Shown: positions 16,926-26,511 of the stretch, piece by piece
Numbering within the stretch: position 1 is the stretch's first letter
Layout of the letters: every line of letters begins with the position of its first letter
Program-made: the position numbers and the translations under genes
Source: Candidatus Pacearchaeota archaeon
Lineage (GTDB): Archaea; Nanobdellota; Nanobdellia; Pacearchaeales; GW2011-AR1
Direction of reading: 5' to 3'
NCBI GenBank assembly: GCA_017609745.1
Contig: JAFCDK010000003.1
Location: 1-34,332, forward strand
Length of the DNA stretch: 34,332 bases
The notes under the pieces: model-generated
The model's input: only the letters and a program-made list of their open reading frames with translations
The model's database searches: none
What the model was told of the DNA's origin: nothing

Positions 16926-18641
16926 ATGCAATATAAAAAATTCTGTGATGTTTACGAAAGATTGGGAGCTACAACTAAAAGACTTGAGAAAACAAAGATT
17001 TTAGCTGATTTTTTACAAAAATTAAGTAATGAAGATAAAAAAGTCCTTTATTTATTGCAGGGAAGAGTATTTCCTGATTATGAAGAAAAAGTTATGGGTA
17101 TAAGTCATCAGCTTGCTATTAAATCGCTTGCAAGAGCAACTGGCAATAATGAGAATGAGATTACAAATCAATGGAGAAAAATTGGGGATTTAGGAAAAGT
17201 TGCTGAGGCTTTAACAAAAACTAAAAAACAATCTACTTTGTTTTCCCATAAATTAACAACTAAAAAAGTTTTTGATAATTTGAGAAGACTCAGTGAATTA
17301 CAAGGTGCAGGAACTGTTTCAAAAAAAATTTCTTTAATTTCTGAACTGCTTACTTCTGCTTCTGGTGTTGAAGCTAAATATATAATAAGAACTTTAATTG
17401 GAGATTTACGTATTGGTGTTAAGTCAAGTACTATTAGAGATGCACTTAGTCTCGCATTTTTTAGTGAATCTGAAAGAAAAGAAGCTGTTAGTGAAATTCA
17501 ACATGCTTATGATATGTCTTCTGATTTAGCCCAGATTTTTGAACTTGCTAAAAAAGGAAGAAAATCACTTTCTAAAATTAGTCTTGAGGCAGGTAAACCT
17601 ATTAAAGTCATGCTCGCTCAAAAAGCAAAGTCTATTCAGGAAGCTTTTGAAAAATGTGGCAAGCCTCTTGCAGCAGAATATAAATATGATGGATTTAGGA
17701 TGATGATAAATAAAAAAGGAAAAAATATTATTCTTTATACTCGAAGACTAGATAATGTTACAAAGCAATTTCCAGATATTGTAAAATCTGTTAAAAAATA
17801 TATTAAAGGTCAGGAGTTTATTGTTGATTCTGAGATTATAGGTTATAATCCAAAAACAAAAAAATATGTTCCATTCCAGCAGATTTCTCAAAGAATTAGG
17901 CGAAAATATGAAATTGAAAGAATGATGAAAGAACTGCCTGTTGAAGTTAAAGCATTTGATATTATTTATTATAATGGCAGGAATTTAATTAAAGAGCCAT
18001 TTGCGAAAAGGACAAAATTACTTAAAAAGATAATTAAAAATAAAAAGTATAAGATAACAACAGCTGATCAGAAAATAATAGATAATGAAAAAGAGGTTCA
18101 GGATTTTTATAATCAGGCTATTAAAGATAATCAGGAAGGGTTGATGCTGAAAAATTTAAAAGCTCCATATAAACCAGGCAGTAGAGTTGGTTATATACTG
18201 AAACTTAAAAAAGAACTTAGAGATTTAGATTTAACTATTGTCGGGGCAGAATATGGGAAAGGAAAACGGGTGGGGTGGCTTTCAAGTTTTATACTTGCAT
18301 GTAAAGGAAAAAAAGGTGAATATTTAACTATTGGAAAAATGGGTACTGGTATTAAAGAAAAAAAAGAAAGTGTAGATGCAAAAGAACCTGGAATTTCTTT
18401 TAATCAACTGACAAAACTCCTTAAAAAAAATATAATAGAAGAAAAAGGCAGGGGCGTGAAAATAAAACCCCAAATTGTTGTTTCTGTGACATTCCAAGAA
18501 ATTCAGAAATCTCCTACATATAGTTCAGGTTATGCTTTAAGATTTCCAAGATTTACAGCTTTGAGGTCAGATAGAAAAGTAAGTGATATAGCAACACTGA
18601 GAGAAGTTGAAAAAGATTATGAAGCACAAGGAGAAAAATGA
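16926..18641 (+). CDS. lig: ATP-dependent DNA ligase
   Basis: Adenylation motif AAEYKYDGFRMMI, DSEIIGYN, EGLMLKNLKAPYKPGSR, LDLTIVGAEYGKGKR. Confidence 0.95.
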   Translation: MQYKKFCDVYERLGATTKRLEKTKILADFLQKLSNEDKKVLYLLQGRVFPDYEEKVMGISHQLAIKSLARATGNNENEITNQWRKIGDLGKVAEALTKTKKQSTLFSHKLTTKKVFDNLRRLSELQGAGTVSKKISLISELLTSASGVEAKYIIRTLIGDLRIGVKSSTIRDALSLAFFSESERKEAVSEIQHAYDMSSDLAQIFELAKKGRKSLSKISLEAGKPIKVMLAQKAKSIQEAFEKCGKPLAAEYKYDGFRMMINKKGKNIILYTRRLDNVTKQFPDIVKSVKKYIKGQEFIVDSEIIGYNPKTKKYVPFQQISQRIRRKYEIERMMKELPVEVKAFDIIYYNGRNLIKEPFAKRTKLLKKIIKNKKYKITTADQKIIDNEKEVQDFYNQAIKDNQEGLMLKNLKAPYKPGSRVGYILKLKKELRDLDLTIVGAEYGKGKRVGWLSSFILACKGKKGEYLTIGKMGTGIKEKKESVDAKEPGISFNQLTKLLKKNIIEEKGRGVKIKPQIVVSVTFQEIQKSPTYSSGYALRFPRFTALRSDRKVSDIATLREVEKDYEAQGEK

Positions 18642-18693
18642 ATTCTTCGAGAAGAACCAATAGCTTTATAAAAAAGATTTGTTTGTATGAGTT

Positions 18694-19911
18694 ATGAAAA
18701 AGAGTTTAATTATTGGAGGGGTTGTTTTGGTAACTATTATTTTGGTTATGTTAGTGGGGGTTGTGTTGGCTAGTATGATTGAACTTGGTTCTGGAAGATA
18801 TAAAGTGGAAGTTAAGGTAAGAGAAGGGTGGAACCTACTTCAAGGATTTCATCCAGATTTAATTTCTACTGAAAGTCCAATTACTACTTCAAATATAAAA
18901 GCCGTTTTTATGTATTCCCCAGATTTAAATAAATATATTGAAATGTATCCTAGTTTTAAATTGCCTAGTGCTGGATTAGATCAAAATGATGAGTATTATG
19001 ATGATGCTTCCAGTGCTTATGCTTATTGGGTTTATATTGAAGATGTTGGAAATTTAAATAAATTAATTTATACAATAAAATTTGGAGAAGGGGATATTCA
19101 AATGAAAAAAGGATGGAATTTTGTTGGAATAAATTCTTTTATGACTATTGATGTAAATACTGCGAGTCCAGAAGAAGAGGAAAAATATACTTTAAACAAT
19201 TTTAAAGGAAATTGTAATTTTGAAAAAGTGTATCACTTTGAATCTGTTATTCAAGAATGGTCTCCTAATTTAGTAAATGATCATTTTATGAATGAAGAGT
19301 TAGATAATGCTGTTGCAGGGTTAGGAATATTGATCAAAGTCTCAGATAATTGTCATTTAGGTTCTGGTGGTTCTGGAGATATTGGGCCACCTGGGTTGCC
19401 TGGGGGGGATAATTTTGATACATATATAGGGGATTATATAATTCAGAAAGATTTTGGAGAGTTTAAGCATCTTGAGAGCAGGTTAAATTCTAATATCGCA
19501 GATGTAAGATATTATTTTCCAGATTATAAAGGGGGGGAACAATCAGGATATGAACTTAAAGGAACTTATGATGGACAATGGTATGCTATAGACCCAATTG
19601 TAGAGGTAGTAGTAGTAGAGTATGAGGATGATATAAGTTATGCTGCCTTTAATGATTGGATAACTCAATTACGCCCAGAATTAATTCCTTCTTATGAAGA
19701 TTCCTCAAATTTAGTGGAAGGAAGTAAATTAAGTCTAGTAACAACTAGTGAAGATGGAGATAGGATTTCTTATTTATGGGCAAGTAATGGAAAATTGATT
19801 TCAGTTGGTACTGATAGGTATGATTTAATTAGTGATCTTGATCTTGAAGATGATTTTTCCTCTTTACATGAGGCATATTTAAAAGTATACCCTTCCACAT
19901 TAGTTAAATAA
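18694..19911 (+). CDS. Secreted 'GWN' protein A2 with a PPGLPGG linker and extra C-terminal domain
   Basis: Signal peptide ending VVLAS; REGWNLL, KKGWNFVG and GLGILIKVSDNCHLGS match ORF 6880-7566. Confidence 0.78.
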   Translation: MKKSLIIGGVVLVTIILVMLVGVVLASMIELGSGRYKVEVKVREGWNLLQGFHPDLISTESPITTSNIKAVFMYSPDLNKYIEMYPSFKLPSAGLDQNDEYYDDASSAYAYWVYIEDVGNLNKLIYTIKFGEGDIQMKKGWNFVGINSFMTIDVNTASPEEEEKYTLNNFKGNCNFEKVYHFESVIQEWSPNLVNDHFMNEELDNAVAGLGILIKVSDNCHLGSGGSGDIGPPGLPGGDNFDTYIGDYIIQKDFGEFKHLESRLNSNIADVRYYFPDYKGGEQSGYELKGTYDGQWYAIDPIVEVVVVEYEDDISYAAFNDWITQLRPELIPSYEDSSNLVEGSKLSLVTTSEDGDRISYLWASNGKLISVGTDRYDLISDLDLEDDFSSLHEAYLKVYPSTLVK

Positions 19912-19925
19912 GTTAATATTAAAAA

Positions 19926-20105
19926 ATGGAACAACAAATACAACAAACAACAGGAAAAAAATCAAAGTGGTGGCTGTGGTTGATAATTTTAATTATTATT
20001 CTGATTGTCCTTGGTGTTGTGCTTTATTTTGTTTTAACTGGTGATGGAAGTGGGTTTTCTTTTGGTGGGAGTTCTATTCCTAAGCCTCCTGCACTTCCTG
20101 AATAA
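19926..20105 (+). CDS. Tiny single-TM protein S2 (59 aa) with C-terminal PPALP motif; not in the ORF track
   Basis: Hand translation MEQQIQQTTGKKSKWWLWLIILIIILIVLGVVLYFVLTGDGSGFSFGGSSIPKPPALPE. Confidence 0.8.
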   Translation: MEQQIQQTTGKKSKWWLWLIILIIILIVLGVVLYFVLTGDGSGFSFGGSSIPKPPALPE

Positions 20106-20106
20106 A

Positions 20107-21231
20107 ATGAAGACAAAAATAATCTTAACAATAATTGGGCTTTTAATTTTAGTAGTTTTAGTGTGCTCCTTTGTATTTTTTAATGCAGATAAAACTGGCA
20201 AAGAAAATTTCTCTTCTTTACAAAATCAGCAAATAATTTTTGCAGATGAAAATCATATTTATAGATCTAGTTTTGATGGAGAAAATAGGGAAAGCGAAGA
20301 GTTAATAATTGATAGTGTTGATGGATTTAAACCAATAATTTCTCCAAATGGGAATTATGTCGCTTATTTTGAAAACACTAGTACTGACTTCTGTTTACAA
20401 TTGTGTCTTGAAAGTCTCAAAGATGAAGAGTATAAAGTATGTTTTTTTAGGGAGAGGGGAGATTGCTTCAATTATGAGTATGTTCCAGATATTCAATGGT
20501 CTCCAACTGGGAGATATCTTAGTTGGAGCAAGTTTTATGATGAGAGATTAGCCCCAACATATCTTATTGATGTTACTAAGGAAAATTCTCCAATATATAA
20601 ATTTGAAGATTGTTTGCATTATTCTTGGTTGACTAATTCTGATATAATAACATGTACGGGATTGAGTAAAAATACTGTTATTGATATAGAAAAATATATT
20701 CAAAGTGGAGGATTAGAAGGAGTAGATAATTTATTTAAATCAACGACTAAAAATCTTAAGTCAGTAAATGACAGAATTATAAGATTGCCCCCGCCAGATA
20801 GAGCTATTATTTCAGAGGAGGGTAAGAAATTATTATATCAAACCTATAGTCCTGGTGGTTCTGATGAATTTACTATAATAGATTATGATAAAGGGGAATA
20901 TCTAACTATTGAGTGGGTTTATTTTTTTGATTTTCGATTGTCTCCTGACGGTAATTTTCTTATTTTTGAATCTTCTAGGGATATTCTTAATAATGAATAT
21001 GATGAATTTGGTGGAAAATTAAAGAATGTTAAAGACTTTACTGAATCAGATGAAATCCCAAATGTTTTAGATATCACAAATATTAATAAAGTGAAAGCAT
21101 ATAGATTGCATTACTTCGATGATTTAAATGAAAATTATATTTTCCCTAATTCTTGGATACCTCAACTATATAATAAAAATGACCTTGAGTTTAATTTGAT
21201 GGAAGTTGGAGAAGTCGTTATTTTAGAGTAA
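20107..21231 (+). CDS. Membrane-anchored TolB/WD40-like beta-propeller protein
   Basis: N-terminal TM; repeats FKPIISPNGNYVAYF, IQWSPTGRYLSWSK, FDFRLSPDGNFLIFESS. Start moved from 20041 to 20107 because S2 occupies 19926-20105. Confidence 0.72.
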   Translation: MKTKIILTIIGLLILVVLVCSFVFFNADKTGKENFSSLQNQQIIFADENHIYRSSFDGENRESEELIIDSVDGFKPIISPNGNYVAYFENTSTDFCLQLCLESLKDEEYKVCFFRERGDCFNYEYVPDIQWSPTGRYLSWSKFYDERLAPTYLIDVTKENSPIYKFEDCLHYSWLTNSDIITCTGLSKNTVIDIEKYIQSGGLEGVDNLFKSTTKNLKSVNDRIIRLPPPDRAIISEEGKKLLYQTYSPGGSDEFTIIDYDKGEYLTIEWVYFFDFRLSPDGNFLIFESSRDILNNEYDEFGGKLKNVKDFTESDEIPNVLDITNINKVKAYRLHYFDDLNENYIFPNSWIPQLYNKNDLEFNLMEVGEVVILE

Positions 21232-21308
21232 TTTTTGCTTATTTTTCACCACTCTCCCCACACACTTATCGTCGAAACCTTTATAAAGAGAACGACTTTA
21301 TAAAATTT

Positions 21309-21899
21309 ATGGCTAAAGGGAAGAGTGAAGGAAAAAATAAGAAATCCAAAAACAAGGCTAATTTAAAAATACAAAATATTGTAGCTACAACTTCTTTGGG
21401 GAAGCCGGTTTCTTTGACAAAATTAGCAAAAACTAATTCAAATACAGAATATAATCCAGAGCAATTTCCTGGGTTGGTGTTAAGAATAAAGAAGCCAAAA
21501 TCAGCTGTTTTAGTGTTTTCTTCTGGAAATCTTGTTTGTACAGGAACAAAATCAATTGTGCAGGTTAAAGAAGTTATAAATTCTGTTATAAAACAGCTTA
21601 AAAAAATAAATGTTAGAATAACAGATGTTCCTAAAATAACTGTTCAAAATATAGTTGCTTCTGGTAGTATTGATATGAAGCTTAATTTGAATTTTTTAGC
21701 TCTTGAATTAATAAATACTGAATATGAGCCAGAGCAGTTTCCAGGTTTAGTTTATAAGTTAATTGAGCCAAATGCTACTTTTTTATTGTTCAGCAACGGC
21801 AAGCTGGTTTGCACAGGAACAAAAAACAGAAAACAGCTTGATGATAGTATGCGCCAGTTGATTAAGAATATTAAAGAAACAATTAAGAAAGCTGGTTGA
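21309..21899 (+). CDS. tbp: TATA-box-binding protein
   Basis: Two TBP repeats: IQNIVATTSLGKPVSLTKLA...YNPEQFPGLVLRI and VQNIVASGSIDMKLNL...YEPEQFPGLVYKL. Confidence 0.96.
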   Translation: MAKGKSEGKNKKSKNKANLKIQNIVATTSLGKPVSLTKLAKTNSNTEYNPEQFPGLVLRIKKPKSAVLVFSSGNLVCTGTKSIVQVKEVINSVIKQLKKINVRITDVPKITVQNIVASGSIDMKLNLNFLALELINTEYEPEQFPGLVYKLIEPNATFLLFSNGKLVCTGTKNRKQLDDSMRQLIKNIKETIKKAG

Positions 21900-21937
21900 T
21901 TGAAAACATTTTTAAACTATTTTTTCTAAGTTATACT

Positions 21938-22120
21938 ATGGCACAACAAATGGCACAACCAACAATGCAACAAAAAGCAACACAGCAACCCGGACAATTG
22001 CCAGGACAGGCACCTAATGCTGTTCCAAAGAAAAAGTCAAAATGGTGGTTATGGCTGATTATTGTTTTAGTAGTAATTGCTGCAGGTGTTGGAGTTTATT
22101 TTTGGAGATTTGCAGGATAA
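21938..22120 (+). CDS. Tiny single-TM protein S3 (60 aa), Gln-rich N-terminus
   Basis: MAQQMAQPTMQQKATQQPGQLPGQAPNAVPKKKSKWWLWLIIVLVVIAAGVGVYFWRFAG; the KKSKWWLWLII block is shared with S2. Start trimmed from 21896. Confidence 0.75.
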   Translation: MAQQMAQPTMQQKATQQPGQLPGQAPNAVPKKKSKWWLWLIIVLVVIAAGVGVYFWRFAG

Positions 22121-22231
22121 AAAAGAGTTGATATACTCCTTTAAAGTAATTTCTTGGATTGGGATATATATTTCTTTAAACAGAAATAAATAAAAAAGCA
22201 AGAGAGTTTTTTTCTTGGTGGAAAAATTAAG

Positions 22232-24247
22232 ATGGCTGAGAAATTAAAGACAGAGGATTTAATTGCTGAAGCAAAGAATTTTTTTAATTATTATAAAAAA
22301 GAGATTGGGAAATCTATTAGAAAAGGAAGCAATATTATTTCTGTTGATTTTAATGATTTAAATTCTTTTTCGCCTAATATTGCTAATTATCTTCTTGAAA
22401 ATCCTGAAGATATTTTGAGGATATTAGAATTGGCTGTTTCTGAATTAGAGTTAGTTAATAATCCTCGTTTAAGATTTATAACTCTGCCTGAAACTATTTT
22501 TTCGAGAATAAGAAATATTAGAGCCAAGCATTTGAATAAATTTATTTGGATTGAAGGAATTATAAGACAGGCTTCAGAAGTAAGACCGCAGGTTGTTAAT
22601 GCAAAATTTGAATGCCCATCATGTGGCACCATAATTTCTGTTTTGCAAGTTGAGAAAAAGTTTAGAGAGCCGACAAGATGTTCTTGTGGAAGAAAAGGAC
22701 ATTTTAAATTAATCAGCAAGGAAATGGTAGATGCTCAGAGGATTGTAATAGAAGAAAGTCCTGAGAGTTTGATTGGTGGTGAACAGCCAAGGAGAATGAA
22801 TATTTTTTTAAAAGAAGATTTAGTTGAGCCAAAAATGGAAGAAAAAACAACTCCTGGCAGTAGAGTGAAAATTTTTGGCACATTAAAAGAGATTTCAATT
22901 TCTTTACAGAGTGGTTCTTTATCTACTCGATTTGATTTAGCTATTGAAGCAAATAATATTATTCCTTTAACAGAAACTTATGAAGAATTAGAAATTAGTG
23001 AAGAAGATGAAAGGCAGATTAAAGAATTGTCTGTTGACTCGCAACTTTTTGAAAAAATGGCTCAGAGTATTGCACCAAGTATTTATGGTTATGATGAAAT
23101 AAAACAAGCTCTTGTTTTGCAGTTGTTTGGGGGGATTAGAAAAAAGAGATCTGATGGAACTTTTGGAAGAGGAGATATTCATATGTTATTAGTAGGAGAT
23201 CCGGGGGTTGCAAAAAGTGTGTTATTAAAGTTTATCTCTACAATTGCTCCTCAAGGAAGATATGTTGTTGGTAAGAGTGCAACAGGTGCTGGACTTACAG
23301 CGACTGTTGTTAGAGATGAGTTTTTAAAAGGATGGAGTTTAGAGGCAGGTGCTATTGTTTTGTCAAATAAAGGAATATTATGTATTGATGAACTTGAAAA
23401 AATGGACCCAACCGATAGAAGTGCAATGCACGAGGCACTTGAGCAGCAGACTGTTACAATTTCAAAAGCCAATGTGCAAGCAAGTCTTCGTGCTGAGACA
23501 ACTGTTTTAGCTGCAGCAAATCCAAAATTCGGAAGATTTGATCCATATCAACCAATTGCACAGCAGATAGATATAACCCCAACCCTATTGTCAAGATTTG
23601 ATATAATTTTTATGATGAAAGACCTTCCGGACAGAGCTAAGGATGAAGCGATTGCTACTCATGTTTTACTTGAGCATAAAGAAAGCAGTTCAGTATATCC
23701 TATAGAACCAATTTTATTTAAAAAATATATTGCATATTCAAGGCAAAACATAATTCCTGAATTAACAGATGAATCTATTGCAGAAATTAAGAAATTTTAT
23801 GTTGATTTAAGAAATACTGGGACTACTACAGAATCTGTGGTCAAACCGATTCCTATTACTGCAAGACAATTAGAGGCTCTTATAAGACTGAGCACTGCAG
23901 CAGCAAAAGTAAGATTAAGTAATAAAATTCAGAAACAAGATGCAAAAATAGCAATAGATCTTATGAAGTTTTATTTAATGCAGGCAGGTTATGATTATGA
24001 AGCAAAAACTTTTGATATTGATAAGATTGTTACAGGTGTTTCAACTTCAAAAAGAAGCCAGATAATAATTGTTAGAGAATGTATTTCAAGATTAGAATCA
24101 AGACTTGGAAAACTTATTCCAATTGAAGAAATAAAAAAAGAACTTGAAGGAAAATTAAATGAATCTGCAGTAGATGATGCTTTAGATAAACTAACAATTT
24201 CAGGAGATGTTTTTCATCCGAGGAAAAATTATGTTCAGAGGATGTGA
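22232..24247 (+). CDS. mcm: MCM replicative helicase (no intein seen)
   Basis: Walker A GDPGVAKSVLLKF, Walker B GILCIDELEKM, LLSRFDIIF arginine finger; zinc ribbon CPSCGT..CSCGRKG. Confidence 0.97.
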   Translation: MAEKLKTEDLIAEAKNFFNYYKKEIGKSIRKGSNIISVDFNDLNSFSPNIANYLLENPEDILRILELAVSELELVNNPRLRFITLPETIFSRIRNIRAKHLNKFIWIEGIIRQASEVRPQVVNAKFECPSCGTIISVLQVEKKFREPTRCSCGRKGHFKLISKEMVDAQRIVIEESPESLIGGEQPRRMNIFLKEDLVEPKMEEKTTPGSRVKIFGTLKEISISLQSGSLSTRFDLAIEANNIIPLTETYEELEISEEDERQIKELSVDSQLFEKMAQSIAPSIYGYDEIKQALVLQLFGGIRKKRSDGTFGRGDIHMLLVGDPGVAKSVLLKFISTIAPQGRYVVGKSATGAGLTATVVRDEFLKGWSLEAGAIVLSNKGILCIDELEKMDPTDRSAMHEALEQQTVTISKANVQASLRAETTVLAAANPKFGRFDPYQPIAQQIDITPTLLSRFDIIFMMKDLPDRAKDEAIATHVLLEHKESSSVYPIEPILFKKYIAYSRQNIIPELTDESIAEIKKFYVDLRNTGTTTESVVKPIPITARQLEALIRLSTAAAKVRLSNKIQKQDAKIAIDLMKFYLMQAGYDYEAKTFDIDKIVTGVSTSKRSQIIIVRECISRLESRLGKLIPIEEIKKELEGKLNESAVDDALDKLTISGDVFHPRKNYVQRM

Positions 24248-24275
24248 TATCCTCTGTGATTGAAATAAAAAGAAA

Positions 24276-24440
24276 AATGGAAGTTAAAGAATTAAAAGAA
24301 ACAGCAAATATGAGTTATTTGATATTGATAACTTAAAAAAATAAGTTAGAGAGGTTATGATATTAGTTATGAGATTAGCACGGATATATGATATTAATTT
24401 TGAGCAAGTTATTAAAGCAAAGATTAATAAAATAAAATAA
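24276..24440 (+). pseudogene. Possible decayed MazG-like nucleotide pyrophosphohydrolase remnant
   Basis: MEVKELKETANMSYLILIT* followed in another frame by REVMILVMRLARIYDINFEQVIKAKINKIK*, which resembles the MazG C-terminal helix (ADvliyLlrLAdilgIDleeAvleKi). Confidence 0.35.
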
Positions 24441-24454
24441 GAATATAATTTAAA

Positions 24455-25078
24455 ATGCCAGAAACAACTGAACAAATAAAACGAAATATAGCATATAAAC
24501 TAAGAGTCGGAGATATTCTTAATGGTAAAGTTATTATGGATGGCGAGAGGTTTTCATTTTTAGAATTAGGTGATAAAAGAATAATTAGAGTTAATGTTGT
24601 AGCGAATATTATTGATAAGTTTTCATCTGATAAATCTAAATATATTAGTTTTACAATAGATGATGCTTCTGGGCAGATTAGAATCAAGGTTTTTGGAGAT
24701 GATATTGATAGGTTTTCAAATATTGAACTTGGAAATACTGTGATGATTATTGGATTACTCAGAGTTTTTAATGAAGAACTTTATATTTCTCCAGAAATAA
24801 TTGTAAGTAAAGACCCAAGATATTTGCTTGTTAGAAAACTTGAGATTGAAAAACAAATGCCAAAACCTGCTGAAACAAATAAAGAACAAATTATAGCTTT
24901 AAAAGATAAAATAAGTGAAATGATAAAATCAAATGAAGATAGTGGGGGAATTGAAGCTGATAAATTAATTATGGAATTAAAAGAGCATCCTGATTTGATT
25001 AATCAAGAAATAAAAAAACTTCTTGAAGGGGGGATAATTTACGAGCCACGTCCTGGGATTTTTAGATGGCTGGGTTGA
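24455..25078 (+). CDS. RPA-like OB-fold single-stranded DNA-binding protein
   Basis: KYISFTIDDASGQIRIKVFGDD...LGNTVMIIGLLRVFNEELYISPEII OB-fold; C-terminal winged-helix-like segment; next to mcm. Confidence 0.72.
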   Translation: MPETTEQIKRNIAYKLRVGDILNGKVIMDGERFSFLELGDKRIIRVNVVANIIDKFSSDKSKYISFTIDDASGQIRIKVFGDDIDRFSNIELGNTVMIIGLLRVFNEELYISPEIIVSKDPRYLLVRKLEIEKQMPKPAETNKEQIIALKDKISEMIKSNEDSGGIEADKLIMELKEHPDLINQEIKKLLEGGIIYEPRPGIFRWLG

Positions 25079-25307
25079 ATACAATAATCTTTGAATAAGT
25101 TGAATTATTTTATATAATGTGGGAAAAGAGCATGATAATCGGAATAATATGAAAGAAAGACTATAACTGAAGATGATATTGCTAAGGTAGCTGAAAAAGG
25201 ACTTGGAAAAATATTAGATATTAATATTGTTAGACTTTATGGTCCTCATAATTATATTGGAATTTATTATGTGTCTGTAGGGGCTTTTTAGATTCTGAGA
25301 TAGTGAT

Positions 25308-25844
25308 TTACTTTTTCCTTTTATTAAACCAATAACCTAAGAAAATAACTGCAATTAATCCTATTATTGAGATTATAAATCTAAACGCGTTTCCAGAATA
25401 TCTCCAATATTGTCCTGAGCCGTATATTAATGTTACGACTCCTCCGCCCATTATGCCTGCTCCAATTGCATCAAGGTCAAATAATAAAGCACCTAATATT
25501 ACTAAAATAACTCCGATTATTGTAGCAATGATGAAAAAATTTCTTGCATAAGGTTCTCTTACTTCATCATATCGCGTTTGACACCCACTTGGTGGCTGAC
25601 ACTGGTTTTCTTTAATAACAGGACGAGCTTCCCCCTCTTCATCAATAAATTCTGTTTGTCCTTCTTCTAACCACACTCCACCAGCTTCTATACATTCTGC
25701 TTCATTATCTAAATTCCATAGATTTTTTCCACAATAATCTTCATATTTTGGTTTTGGGTAAAATGTTAATATGCCATAAACTACAACAAATGCTGTAAGA
25801 ATTACAATTGCGATTCCAATAAGAAGATTTTTTATGCTGAACAT
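25308..25844 (-). CDS. Hypothetical multi-TM protein with Cys-containing extracytoplasmic loop
   Basis: TM segments flank CGKNLWNLDNEAECIEAGGVW...CQPPSGC. Confidence 0.65.
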   Translation of the reverse strand: MFSIKNLLIGIAIVILTAFVVVYGILTFYPKPKYEDYCGKNLWNLDNEAECIEAGGVWLEEGQTEFIDEEGEARPVIKENQCQPPSGCQTRYDEVREPYARNFFIIATIIGVILVILGALLFDLDAIGAGIMGGGVVTLIYGSGQYWRYSGNAFRFIISIIGLIAVIFLGYWFNKRKK

Positions 25845-25904
25845 AAAAAATTAAGGGAATTTTGATTTATAAAGGTTTTTAAAGGTTCTATTCTGTTTGA
25901 AATT

Positions 25905-26312
25905 ATGGAACCTTATAACAAACTATTAGATGAAGCTTATAGCAAGATTAAAATTGTTGAACATAACGAAAGATTTGAAATTCCTAAAGTTGAAGGTCAT
26001 GTTCAGGGAAATAAGACTATAATTTCTAATTTTACTCAGGTTTGTTCAACTTTGAGACGGGATTGTGAACATGTTGCAAAGTTTTTATTTAAAGAACTTG
26101 CAACTCCTGGTAAACTTAAAGACCAGAGATTGATACTTAATCGAAAAGTTCCTACTTGGAAAGTAAATGATAAAATTGCATTATATGTTAAGGAATTTGT
26201 TTTATGCAAAGAATGTGGCAAACCAGATACAGAAATTCTCAAACAAGACCATTTTCATTTTCTTCATTGCTTGGCTTGTGGTGCTAAGCGGTCATTAAGT
26301 AAGAGAATATGA
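25905..26312 (+). CDS. Translation initiation factor aIF2 beta subunit
   Basis: VEGHVQGNKTIISNFTQVCSTLRRDCEHVAKFLFKELATPG; C-terminal zinc ribbon CKECGKPDTEI...CLACGA. Confidence 0.94.
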   Translation: MEPYNKLLDEAYSKIKIVEHNERFEIPKVEGHVQGNKTIISNFTQVCSTLRRDCEHVAKFLFKELATPGKLKDQRLILNRKVPTWKVNDKIALYVKEFVLCKECGKPDTEILKQDHFHFLHCLACGAKRSLSKRI

Positions 26313-26511
26313 AAATTCTAATAATAATTAATAATTGAATCTATTAGGTTAAGATTATGCTCTTTAGATGTTCTTTACATTGCGGGTTTAATATAATCAA
26401 TATTGAGCTAATTTATTATTGATTGTTCTTTTCTGTTGATTTGCACACATAATCCCTTGTAGATATATTTAAAAACTGAGTATTCTATGTAAAATTGGAG
26501 GTAATTATAAC

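Noticed and set aside
20041-20106. N-terminal extension of the beta-propeller ORF
   Set aside because: Overlaps the S2 coding sequence; the ATG at 20107 gives a proper N-terminal TM.
20348-20551. 67-aa plus-strand ORF
   Set aside because: Out-of-frame overlap within the beta-propeller gene.
23190-23420. Possible intein in the MCM ATPase domain
   Set aside because: Walker A, Walker B and surrounding motifs are continuous with no insertion.
22387-23472. Minus-strand ORFs inside mcm
   Set aside because: Antisense shadows of a strongly supported mcm gene.
26395-26424. AATCAATA/TATTGATT inverted repeat as a structured RNA
   Set aside because: 8-bp AT-only stem with a 14-nt loop; expected by chance in such AT-rich DNA.
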